From contig JAJGOT010000010.1 of NCBI GenBank assembly GCA_022457155.1, positions 3,212,001 through 3,276,000 of the forward strand: a stretch of DNA of 64,000 nt, in the 5' to 3' direction. This stretch comes from Cladopsammia gracilis (Eukaryota; Cnidaria; Anthozoa; Scleractinia; Dendrophylliidae). How positions within the stretch are numbered: the first letter of the stretch is position 1; every line of letters starts with the position of its first letter. The notes under the pieces are model-generated. The model saw only the letters and a program-made list of their open reading frames with translations. It ran no database searches and had not been told where the DNA came from. A program made the position numbers and the translations under genes. Positions 23,835 through 34,900 of the stretch are shown here, in pieces.

Positions 23835-24719
23835 AGTTTGCGATAGCCGAGTTCACCGAGTTTGTTTTTCAATTTAATATTCATTCTTAACTGCTAAAAC
23901 AGGGCAGTAATCGGGCTGCCATTGTAGAGGACGGGAGCAGAACAATTATTCGCAGCAAAACAACTTTACACCGTTGTGCGCATGAGCAGAATTATTCGCA
24001 GGTCGCGTGGTGGGCTCTCGGTCAATGAAAAGGAAGAAAAGAATGCATCGAATGATAACAGGAAAAACTTCTTACATAAAAAAAATTGGTTTATTAATCT
24101 TCAATTACACAACCAAGGTAAAGGTTACTGCATGTTAACTTGATAAAACGGTTACTCTCCCTGGATTAGATGCAAGTGTGTTTGTGCAACATTTTGTCAA
24201 ATGGTCACAACAGCTTGCCGAAGTAGCTTGATTCGTAGCATTCTTGAGGGGCGTACAAAATGTCGGGATACGCCATTTTTGTGTGTATACGATGTCCTGC
24301 ATCTACTGCACGCAAAAACGTGTACAACCCTTCATGTAGCCCCTCTTGTGGGAGAAATCCCGAGCCATTCGCCTCCTATGCGGGCGCCCTGGATCGCAAC
24401 CTGAAACAAAAGAACAAACAAGACTGCCACACCCTACCACCCTGTATCGCGTCACTGATCGATCAAGCTTCTCCAGCCTGCCTTCCTTGCCATTAGACAC
24501 GCTATTACTGGGTGGGGCAGATTCGAAGGTAGGACGGCCTGGATCGCGTTAATCTAATCCTTGGCTGATAAAGAAAATCATTACATTTGTCTCCATATCT
24601 CTTTTTTTTTGCCAACCTCAAATTCATATGCAGTTAAATAAAAAATTTAGACATATGCAGATAAAGCTCAAGAAAGCTAACTTCGAATTTCCGAGTTGAT
24701 TCCGAGTTACTATTTGATT
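23835..24719. other. Gene-free stretch
   Basis: Nothing supported as coding on either strand; several 60-70 codon frames overlap each other and lack motifs. Confidence 0.4.
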
Positions 24720-24727
24720 AGTCAATT

Positions 24728-25370
24728 ATGCTGTTCAAGGTGGTTCTAACTTTGGATGAAACTATGGATGAAATCCTAAAGTTCGACCATTCAAATGAAA
24801 GCTATTGAGCAGTACTTTCCTGTGGTACTGTTTATTATGCTGTACAAGGTGGTTCTAACTTTTGAGTCTGTGGATGAAATCCTTAAGTGTGACCATTCAA
24901 ATGAAAGCTACTGAGCAGTACTTTCCTGTGGTACTGTTTATTGTGCTGTACAAGGTGGTTCTAACTTTTGAGTCTGTGGATGAAATCCTAAAGTGTGACC
25001 ATTCAAATGAAAGCTATTGAACAGTATTTTCCTGTGGTACTGTTTATTATGCTGTACAAGGTGGTTTTAACTTTTGAGTCTGTGGATGAAATCCTAAAGT
25101 GTGACCATTCAAATGAAAGCTATTGAGCAGTACTTTCCTGTGGTACTGTTTGTTATGCTGTACAAGGTGGTTCTAACTTTTGAGTCTGTGGATGAAATCC
25201 TAAAGTGTGACCATTCAAATGAAAGCTATTGAGCAGTACTTTCCTGTGGTACTGTTTATTATGCTGTACAAGGTGGTTCTAACTTTTGAGTCTGTGGATG
25301 AAATCCTAAAGTGCGACCATGAAAGCTATTGAGCAGTACTTTCCTGTGCAGCTGTGTTTTTTATGCTGTG
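24728..25370. repeat. Six-copy 106-bp tandem array derived from a MITE interior
   Basis: Units start near 24728, 24837, 24943, 25049, 25155 and 25261; the last four intervals are exactly 106 bp. The unit contains GGTTCTAACTTTTGAGTCTG, GTGACCATTCAAATGAAAGC and GCAGTACTTTCCTGTGG. These are the diagnostic words of the single-unit MITEs at 26214 and 35106. Flanking sequence (AGTCAATTATG before, GAGATGAAATTTGG after) also matches that MITE, so the array is an expanded internal segment of it. Confidence 0.85.
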
Positions 25371-25689
25371 GTGTTGGTCGTTTTCCTGTGTTTTACGAGA
25401 TGAAATTTGGTACTTCCTTCACTTTTAAAACGAAGTATCGATCTTTGTATCTTTAGTGAGCCAGTCAGATGCAGTTTTCTCACCTTACCTGTGAAATAAT
25501 TTCTTCTTTTCTTTGGCAAACTGACTTCAGCTCTACTTCCACGATAGAATTTCACTTTTCGGCCGAGTAACTTCAATCCTCTCGTTATTATCTTCATAAC
25601 TTCTTTAGCGCAAGCCAAATTTTCTTCACTCGTCTTGTTAACAAGTGATTTTCAGATAATTTCTTCCTTTGGCTTGCTTCATTCTTCTT

Positions 25690-26040
25690 CAACTTCGCAT
25701 ACGCGACATTTTCTTGCAACATAACCTTCATTTTTGTTGCCAAGACTTAGCTTCACGACTCTTTTCTTCATAACTTCGCATTCCCTTCGAATCAACCGCC
25801 GTTTCCTTTTCTTTCCGAATCTCCTTTGTTTTAACTTCAATCTTCTAATTTTCTTCTTTCTTCTGCTACTTGCAAAACTTTCGACCTTAACTTCGTATTC
25901 TTCATACTTTCCTCTCTTCGAATCAATCTTCATTTCCCTTTATTCCGAATCTTCCCCTTCGTTTCTACTTCTATTTATCTTCTTTCTTGCGCTACTTGCG
26001 AAATTTCGAGACCAAGTGTGGTTCTTCGCTCTTTCTCTCA
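25690..26040. repeat. Degenerate pyrimidine-rich tandem repeat, period about 127 bp
   Basis: CTTCTTTCTTCTGCTACTTGCAAAACTTTCGACC near 25850 recurs in diverged form near 25977, and the preceding CGAATC...TTCCGAATCT blocks recur at the same spacing. The bias generates long Lys/Arg-rich or Phe/Leu-rich open frames that are not genes. Confidence 0.5.
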
Positions 26041-26213
26041 AATCTTCTCATTTCAAGCTTGTTTCTGCCCTGTGGCAAAACAAATCTAAGTTAAAATCGA
26101 CAAACGCGCCAAACGATGTACTTTATTCCATTTACAAATTTAAAAACAAATAAAACACTTGCATAAACTGAGCAAGACAGCTTGCTTCTAACAAACTCAA
26201 CAGTCAAACCCCT

Positions 26214-26433
26214 TTAACCCTCTCACTCCCATAGTCAATTAGTGTACACAGTGTAGGTCTAACTTGTCAGTCTGTGGACAAAATCCTATGGTGTAACCAT
26301 TCAAATAAAACCGTCTTGGTAGTACTTTTGCGTGGTACCATTTGTTTTTCAATAGTTTGCAAAATAGAATTTGGGATTTTTCTTCAATTTTTGGCACTCT
26401 TCAGTCTCGGGAATTGAAGGGTAATCCAGCAGA
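26214..26433. mobile_element. Single-unit copy of the TTAACCCTTTCACTCCC MITE
   Basis: Inverted ends TTAACCCTCTCACTCCCA and GGGAATTGAAGGGTAA enclose one copy of the internal unit that is tandemly expanded at 24728 and 40998. It lies near the expected 3' end of the tra2 transcript. Confidence 0.65.
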
Positions 26434-27282
26434 AAAGGAACAACAAACTGTTCGTTTTACAGAGATGTCCAAAAGCAACAGGTTTCACTGTCCTACTATC
26501 CCTCTAAAATTATTAGCTAAATCCAAGCATACTTCTATGTATTGAGTCCTGTTTACTGGTTAATGTGCTCAGAATCAATGTGACGCTATCAAGGGAATTA
26601 TGTCATATTTCTGGTTAACAATCACTGTTTTCCTTAATGCTGGGACAAAAGCAAATTATATTTTCACTATCTTATCCTACAAATATAACAAGGAGACTTT
26701 GTTAATGGCACTGATAGATTTAAATACAACATTTACATGTAATGAAAGGTCACTTTTCATAACTTCACAGTAATAAAGTGCTTCTCAAGACAAGTTTTAA
26801 AAGCTTTGACAAAAATATCGCAACAACGAAAATTTTAGAATGTGCTGTGTCCGAAAGATTTACTGTACTTTTTTGCTTGAATATCTGCATTTAGGATAAG
26901 TTCTGAGCTCCTATGTACAATGTAGAAGCTTTTACCTTGAAATACAACCTTCCCTGACAGCATGAAGATTGTGTGACACAGCAGAACAACTGATTTTGTG
27001 TAACTTAGAAGGTAAAATGTAACACACTATACATGCACATGTAGATCTATTCAAGTTTTGATCCTGACAAACGATTCTGATAAATCAATTTTCGCACAAA
27101 TCTCTCCATCACTAAATTTGAAACAGTCACACAAACTTTCTTAAAAATTAACACGTTCCAATCTAAGTGCAGGGTGTGTGAACTATCTAACTATATTACA
27201 CCTGTTGTAAGTCTAGTTCTGTAGTGTTTGCCTACAGGTTCAGAAATATGCTGTGCAAATACTGCCACACTGCACACTGGAA
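26434..27282 (-). other. Probable tra2 3' untranslated region
   Basis: An AT-rich stretch immediately downstream of the tra2 stop codon with no open frame of note. The extent of the untranslated region and the polyadenylation site were not determined. Confidence 0.4.
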
Positions 27283-30200
27283 TCAGTAACGACCTGAAAA
27301 GGATCAAATGATGTAAGTTAGAGGAAAGAAAAAAATAAAAACCAAAATGAACACCTTCTGATGATTTGCAAAAAGATAGCTAAGCCAAACATGAAAATTT
27401 GAGTTGGTTGATACTATCATGTGATTCAAAATTCTTCCATCATCAATCAATTTGTCACTTCCAACATGTTGTTATATGACAGGAGTTACAGTAAAAATAG
27501 TCTGGAAAGGCAAGTACCATACTGTATATAAGCATTACAAATTACTAAATGAATATAGGCAATAATTAAGGGCACTTACCCAAGGGTTTCAATAGAAACC
27601 CGGTAACCGGCCATGTGCCGCCGCCTACTTCGACTCTCACCGCCGGTTACTGATACTCAATTTCATGCTCAGAATGCTGGAAATTGCATTTCCAAGCCTC
27701 TAGATTTCCCCCTAGTGGGACGGGCCTTACGCCCCTTATCTGTCACAGCCACCCATTATACCTTGGCCAGCCACCTACTTCAATAATTTGAAACCCCTGC
27801 TTACTATTTGTCAGAGCTGGTGGGACTGACTGGTCAGTTCAAAAACAGAGTGTAACTTTTTGACGAGTTGATCAAAAATGAACAAGTTTTCTAAAAGTTG
27901 CATTCTGCATTCATTTCTGTCTTCATTTTTTCCTTTCTGTAAAATTGTTATGTATTGTATTGAAATTAAGGTAATGTAATCCAATGTAAAGATGGTACAT
28001 GCAAATAAATTATTGTGTAATGTAATTAAGTAATAAGTAAGGCATGTATTGTAATATAATATATTGTATCTTGTACGTTGGAAAGAAAATAAAAAAATAA
28101 AAACCAAAAAATTTTTGAAGACTTTTTCTCCTAAAAGTCCATCAAAATGATGCATGTTATCCATGAAATGACCAGTCTGGATGGCAAATTTGAAAAAAAA
28201 ATAATGGCATATTAATTATTTATGAATTGACTGACCCAGCCAGCCAGTTCTGGCAATATTGGTTAGCGCCCTTTGTTAACTTACGTGGTGAGTAGGACCT
28301 AGACCGAGAGCGATAACCATATCCACTACCATAATAGTCACGATGACGATCCTTTGAATAATATTCTTTGTCGCGGTTGTAATCATCATAGTAACTCTTG
28401 CGATAGTTTCTATGCCTAGAAACAAAATCAAAGCAACAAGATTTAACAGAAGAAGTTTTGTACAATTAGTTTTAGATTAGCAACATTTGGTCTGCTAAGA
28501 AGACTTTTACCTGTTTGGTTCGAAAACAATAACTAAAAAGTTGTCAATCACACAAATGCAAAACTAATGAACTAAACAAAATGTAAGCCAATGGAAAGCT
28601 ACATAGCAAATTTAACTTACTGAGTAGCTTTGCCCATGTAGACACCAGGAGTCGGTGTGTGAGCTCGTTTTGTGATGGAGTAATCAACTCGTATGCGTCG
28701 ACCATCAATTTCTAAACCATTCGTGCTTGATTTGGCCTAAAATGAAGAAAAATGTAATTATTCATTAGAGTCAACAAAACTACCTACACTTTTAAGTCTT
28801 GCTATAAAGATATGCACAATTTACAAACTTAAAAGCACAGCAACCCACCTCTCTTGCATCATCTGGTGTTTCATAGTAAACAAATCCAAAACCTCTGGAG
28901 CGACCACTCTGAAAGATTCAAACATCATACATTTTGCAATGGTTTCATTAAAAGGCAGTCGTAGCACTGGCAGATTTTAGCATTTATTCCAACCCAACAG
29001 CTACCTTCATGTAGTTGGCCTTGATTTCGACTTTAACCTGCAGGCCTATAAAGTTGGTTGCCTACATTGATTAGCTGACATCTACTTCTAAGGTCAGTGA
29101 AACCACTGACATTGATTGCAAATTATTTCAAGTTTCACATACAGTGCATTCCTCCAATAATAACACTGGATGTTGTCTGACTGAAATTCCTAAAATGTCT
29201 GATTGAGCACAAAGATAACTTAGCTTTTGACAGATTTGAAAGTCTTATTTAGCCATATTATTTCATTTGGCACACAACCATTAAAACTGTTAACATCAAA
29301 CTGTTTACTTGGTTGCAAAGGGTTCTCTCAATTCAAGGAAATTCAGAAAATGTCATGTGATTTGAAATCCCCCTAAAATTCATTGCAAACCACAAAACTT
29401 CTTACAGTATGTCAAGAATGTCAACAGACTGTTTCTCAGGGAAAAATCCAAAATGGTACATGTAAATGTCCAACCAATTTGCAAAACGTCCTATCAAAAA
29501 TAGACATGAAACTCAAAGGACATGTGACAAGTCTTGTCGCAAAAGAAAAATCCTTTCTACCACTGACCATAATTATCATGATTTAACAATATCTTACCTG
29601 ACGGTCGTATACTATTTGGATTGAATCAACATTGCCATACTTCTCAAAGTACTGCCTTAAATCTCTTTCAGTGGTGTACAAACTTAATCCAAAAATCCCC
29701 AGGCAATTGCTTGTTTCTGGGTTATCCTGTGGAATAAACAAACACCAGGATGAATATCAACCAAACTGCAGTTGTAAAACAAATAATATTTTAACTGACA
29801 AATCTAAACACAAACTACAATCAACTGAGATATTCAATGACACTATCACAACAGTGCATCTACATTGGGAGGTTTATAACTTTTTAGCACAATAAATTGT
29901 CTTTTGTTTCTAAGGTGCAGGTTATCTGCCAATGTGGGTAATCTACTAGGTTTTTTCTCCTTGTATCACAAAAATCCACTGGTGTGAGTCATTTGTAAAA
30001 TATTGTGGAAACCTGCAACAAGGCAGTACAAATAGATCTTACCCTACTTCCAACATGGCGTTTCCTGGAGGAAAGCGGAGACACACTTCGGGATCTAGAG
30101 AGAAAATAACATATACATGTCTGGCTAAGTCTGTTCATTTGAAATGACATAGGAGGAATGACAGTCCATTAGGACAAACAGTTTTCATTTTCCATTTAAT

Positions 30201-31505
30201 GAAATACGAAATACAAGATCTACCTTTTATGTCTGTAGTGATATGGACTACGAGATCGGGATCGGGACCTTCTCCTCTTCCTAGAACGTGAATGCGAACG
30301 TGACCTACTACGAGATGGGGAATGACGCCTGCGTGAACGGCTTCGACTTCTTGAGCTTGATCTACCCCTTGAGCCTGAACGGGAGCGAGACCTTGATCTG
30401 GATTGTGAACGGGATCTGGAATGAGATCTAGAACGTGATTTTGAGTGGGATTTTGAGCGAGATCTGGAGCGGGAAGACGATCTTGATCTTGCACCATTGT
30501 ATCCATCACCTTGGTCATCGTCATCTCTTTCAGTGACTTCCTGCATAGTTATGAATAAGAGAATGAAAAAACAAACAAACAAACAGCTAGATCAGAAAAA
30601 AGTTAATCACAGTTGATGACCAGTAAGCATGTAGTGTTACCCTGATCAGTGTCTAATGAGTGTTCTGTCTAGTTTTCAGGGGGTTAAGAAAAGTTTATAA
30701 TTTACCAATAAAAGAATTACATATTTCCCACTACAAAATGTTTTCTGTGGACAGGAGAATTTAAGGCTGAACTGCAGAATACCCCACAACTTATTTGCAT
30801 CTCATTGAATAACAAAAGTGCCTATTCAGTTATTCCTCGTTCTACAAAGCATTTCAACACATATCAATGAAGTGGTCAAGATTTGTGGGTATTCTGCAAT
30901 CACTGCGAATTTAATTTACTTTAACACTGTAAGTTATGGGAAAAATAACCATAGAGTTGAAACTTCAGTTGCTTGTATCTCGCTTACATTGTAAATCAGA
31001 TTGCAAAAAATGCAAACTTCACAAACCGCTTTATTTATTGGTGGGCTTCAAGCCAATAAAAAATCGCAAGATTCTTTACTGGTTAGCCTCCAGTACCAGC
31101 GTAAATAATTTGTCTTTCAAGACAAATTATGTTTGACATTTTGCTGGTTTCCCTTACATGGAGGTTGAAACACCACCATGTACTACTTGTCCGTACAAGA
31201 ACCTACATCTACATCCACACTTATTTAGTCGGTAAAACCATGCAAGCAAACAACAGTCGATATGAGAAAAACGGACAGTAGAAATTTTACACTGTCTGTA
31301 GTGCTGTTCCTGACAACGAAAGCGTCCCAACCTCACTAATAAAGTTAAGTGTATTCATTCAATCGATTTCGAAATTAGCTAGCTTACATGAAGCTGGCCA
31401 ACAGCAACGGATTTGTTAAATATCAAGACAATATGACACTTGGAATAAACAGAACAGTCTTCTTACCTTTTCTTCAGAAGCATCCCTGTCTTCAATATCA
31501 CTCAT
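27283..31505 (-). CDS. tra2: Transformer-2 (Tra2) SR-type splicing regulator, eight exons
   Basis: This nuclear RNA-binding protein promotes inclusion of exons carrying purine-rich GAA enhancers. Exons (minus order) are 31505-31467, 30540-30224, 30094-30043, 29726-29598, 28908-28849, 28736-28621, 28415-28285 and 27293-27283. All junctions are GT-AG and sum to 284 aa, close to human TRA2B (288). RS1 domain is about residues 25-118 ([13 protein letters not shown]). The RRM spans about 137-212 with RNP2 LGIFGL and RNP1 SRGFGFVYY. The Tra2 linker [15 protein letters not shown] follows, then a short Tyr/Arg/Ser C-terminal region ending SYSPRRY, the exact end seen in animal Tra2. The tiny last exon supplies only RRY. 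Start ATGAGTGATATT is the only in-frame ATG upstream of the RS domain. It is divergent from PAXX, with 427 bp between start codons. Intron 1 is about 0.9 kb; whether it holds a poison exon, as in vertebrates, is not visible. Confidence 0.95.
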
Positions 31506-31932
31506 TTTGGTAAAAAGATAACTAAAAGCACCAAATTAGAGCTGATTTTCTTATTGCTGAGCACTCCAAACGGAAAGCACGTCAAAGCAGATGGCGGGCA
31601 AAGAATAATAGCTATCCCATCAGTCTGTGCGAAAGGACTCTCCGAAGGATCCCCGAAGGTTGCCGAAGTTGAATCGAATGAAGCTCGATAATTTGTCCCG
31701 TTTGTTTACAAATATACAAGCTGTAAAGGAACGATTTTGTCTTTTCTGCTACAAAACTACGCGCTGTTTGAGTTTTTCATACGAAAAAAAGATTCAAAGC
31801 CAAACGCCAGGCCAAAACAAAATTAAATAAATTACCACGGTTAGGGACACGAGGGCCAACCGAACCCTTACGGACACTCTCGGGTAAGGTCCACCCCGAG
31901 GACGTCAGCCCCTGCTCCCAGAAGTAGTATTA
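31506..31932. promoter_or_regulatory. Shared tra2/PAXX divergent promoter region
   Basis: It separates two divergent start codons and must contain both transcription starts. No TATA box is placed plausibly. GCAGATGGCGGGC at about 31588 resembles a YY1-type ATGGCGG element often found at start sites of housekeeping genes. The short open frame at 31627-31830 is unsupported. Confidence 0.6.
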
Positions 31933-34900
31933 ATGGCGGAGGCTTCAGAAGGGTCCATCGATTTGGCCTCGCTGTTGAGGACAAATAAAGTGGAGGCGCT
32001 TCATTGTACAGTCTGTTGTGGACCTGTGAAATTTCTGGTATGGACAAGGCTTCCTGAGGACAATTCGTCCTGGATTATAAAGTGAGTGTCGTAGATTCAT
32101 CTTTAATTTTAAAAACTTCGATTCCTAGCTAAGCACTGTGTGCATCGTCGTTGAAATTTCAATGTTAATATTTGACTCTTTCTAGTTGTGTAAAGCTCTT
32201 TCCAGTACGTACAAGGTCTACAGGTAGATCCCCTGTTCACTTGCTGAACGACCGCCAAAGAGCCGTACAGTTTTCCCTTGATCATCTTGATAGTTCAGCT
32301 GAGACAGCTGGCATGAAAACCTAGAAAATTCTGAATTCCATCTTTCCCGAGTCCCGGCCCAAATGCGGGAGAGATTTGATACCTCAGGTCTACTATACAA
32401 AGCTTATGAAGCAATATTATAGAAAACTATCAAACTAAAGAACTCAGATATTCAGTGGCCATACAGTGTAGCTAAAGGAGTAAAAATGTAATAAATCTAC
32501 TAATAATTCTTGAAACCAACCTATGGTCACTGAGAGATCAAGAGAGCTGTGCACAGCCAGCATTAATTACAGTTGAACCCCATAAGGGTCCACGGAAACT
32601 GTCCATATTTATAATGGGGTGTCCTTATTAAGTGGGTTCACATGGAAGACATAAATTACCGCATCTAACCCCACTAAGACACGAAATTACAATTAGACAA
32701 ATGTTCGTAATTTTCTTTTAACCAAACTGATAGTATGTGTGTAGCTGACTGACTTGGCGCATTTGAGAACATTATTTTGTATCGCTTAGAATTACTGTAG
32801 CCAACTTGTAACCGAGGTTAACTACATTGTATGTATGAGATTTTTTAATCTGGATGGGAAAAACTGTCCGTTGTCCGTATTAACAGGTGTCCTTATTAAG
32901 CGGGCAAGTTTTTGAGAAAATGTATTAGCTTCTAGCCAGGACCAAGACAACTGTCTGTTATAACAGGGTGTCCATTATAACAGAGTGTCCATAAAGTGGG
33001 GTTTGACTGTACACCGATGTGTAAAAGAAAGACATTGGATTACATACCTGAGCTGACAAGAATTATGGAAGATTGGACAGAATGGAACAAGCTCATCCAG
33101 AGCATCCAAGTAATAGTAGTATAAAAATTATAGAATTCAACATATGAAATTAAGGAAAACCAGATAAAAACCTCATTCAAAGTCTATAGGTAAATTAAAA
33201 GTATTGTAATGTGGTTTTGTTTGGTTTGTTAGTGCATCTGATGGAGTTGATGTATGGCACTTACGACTGGACAAGGAACAACTGGATTCCCATGTAAGAT
33301 GAATATCCTCTTACATAATATGTACCCATTTTTAGGCAGGAAAAGAACTGTAATCTATTTCAGAAAGCCATAATCTCACCACCAGCCCAAAAAATACTCC
33401 GCAAAATTTCCACCCCAAAATACTAATTATTACAAAATAACGAAACAGTGTAAACCTCACACCTCTTTATATTTGTCACTTTTAACACCCAATGCAGGGT
33501 TCTTGTTAAGAGTCGGTAAGCGGTCATTTTTACCATCTATTCACGTGAATGTTACCGGCTATCGTGATGAAAGTCGTACCGAGATATCCGCTGGATACCG
33601 TCCAACAAAATCCATCACTTGAAAAAAAATAAACTTACTTTTTCTAAGCAATTTCCTTTTCTAAAATACTGGGAAAATAACTATCCGATGTTATCGATCC
33701 GAAAACACATCGTCTGTTGAAAAAATTGTGCCTGTTTTGGTGAAATTTTTTCCTTGAACGCGGCATCAACTTCACGCTCGCTGCCATATTTGCTTTCCAT
33801 TCTCCTCGCCGCCAGAAGAAAACTCCCATCATTCCTTGTCAGTGAAACAACATGGCGTCCACACGTGGTCCCAGACAAAAAGATCTTTCGGCATTTGGTT
33901 TTTCATTCCAACCAAAGCGGCAAAAAAGCAAAAAGTAGAAAAAGGATAAATAGCGTTATATGCACCTCTTTTTTAAGTTTACTTTTTGCTGAGTCCAAAT
34001 CTAATCCAGATTTATCAAGTTCATACAGTATTTTTTTGTATGAAAGAAAAATTATTTAACTATGGGACAGGCTAGGGCAGCCTAGCTCAATAAATTGTGG
34101 TCAATCATTGGCTCAAGCATTAACTCACAGGTGTTAAATAGAAATTTATCACATGATATTAATAATGATATTGAGTAGAAAAAGTGCAATAAACACCAAA
34201 GAATTACTCAGGGGCGAGCTCAGATGTGTCCGAGAAATCTTTGAAATGCTTAAAATCGAGGAGCTTCCACGGACTTTGTCCCCTGGATCCCAATGGGGCG
34301 CTGCCCCTGGACCCCAGAGGGGCCTACACACCGGCCCCCGGCTTGAGGGCAGGCAACAAAGTTACCTGCTAATTTGGGCTTATTACCTTCTTTTCAAAAA
34401 CTTAACAAGAACCCTGCAATGTACTATCAATGTAATTTTCTTACAGAGAGAACTGGCTGAAGTTGATAGATATGACACTTATTTTACAAAATTCAGGTAA
34501 GCACAACCCTCATTGCTGTTTTTTGCATTTTTTTGCTTAGAAAACACCACTGTTTGAATTACCAGGCTGGGTTTTCAGTTGGCTAATTTATTGTAACAAC
34601 AGGGCTTATGGTTAGTAAATAGCCAAAGAGCTCTTTCTACTAGCCATAAAAATTTCAGTTTAAGTTAGTTATTATGTACCCTAGTTTTGAACATCTAGTA
34701 TCAAATCACACTTATGAAAGAAGAATGAAAATTTGAGGACGAAAAAAAACCTCTAATATCCATTGAAGATCATTGAAGCGTGTGAACAACAAGGTGGCGT
34801 TCACTTGCGATTGAAGTGCGAGATGGGAACACTCCGATCCAGTCTCTAGCTGAGTATGGCTTCGTCGTGGAGCTGTACGTGTTTTGCTTCATTCTTTCTC

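Noticed and set aside
24728..25370. CRISPR-like array
   Set aside because: Units are contiguous 106-bp direct repeats without spacers, in a eukaryotic genome, and match a MITE interior.
25734..26153. 139-codon Phe/Leu-rich frame and opposite Lys/Arg-rich frames
   Set aside because: Product of the pyrimidine-rich degenerate tandem repeat; no stable domain.
30135..30524. 129-codon Asp/Pro/Gln-rich frame on the minus strand over the Tra2 RS exon
   Set aside because: Out-of-frame reading of the RS-repeat codons; the RS frame is the one joined by splice sites to the RRM exons.
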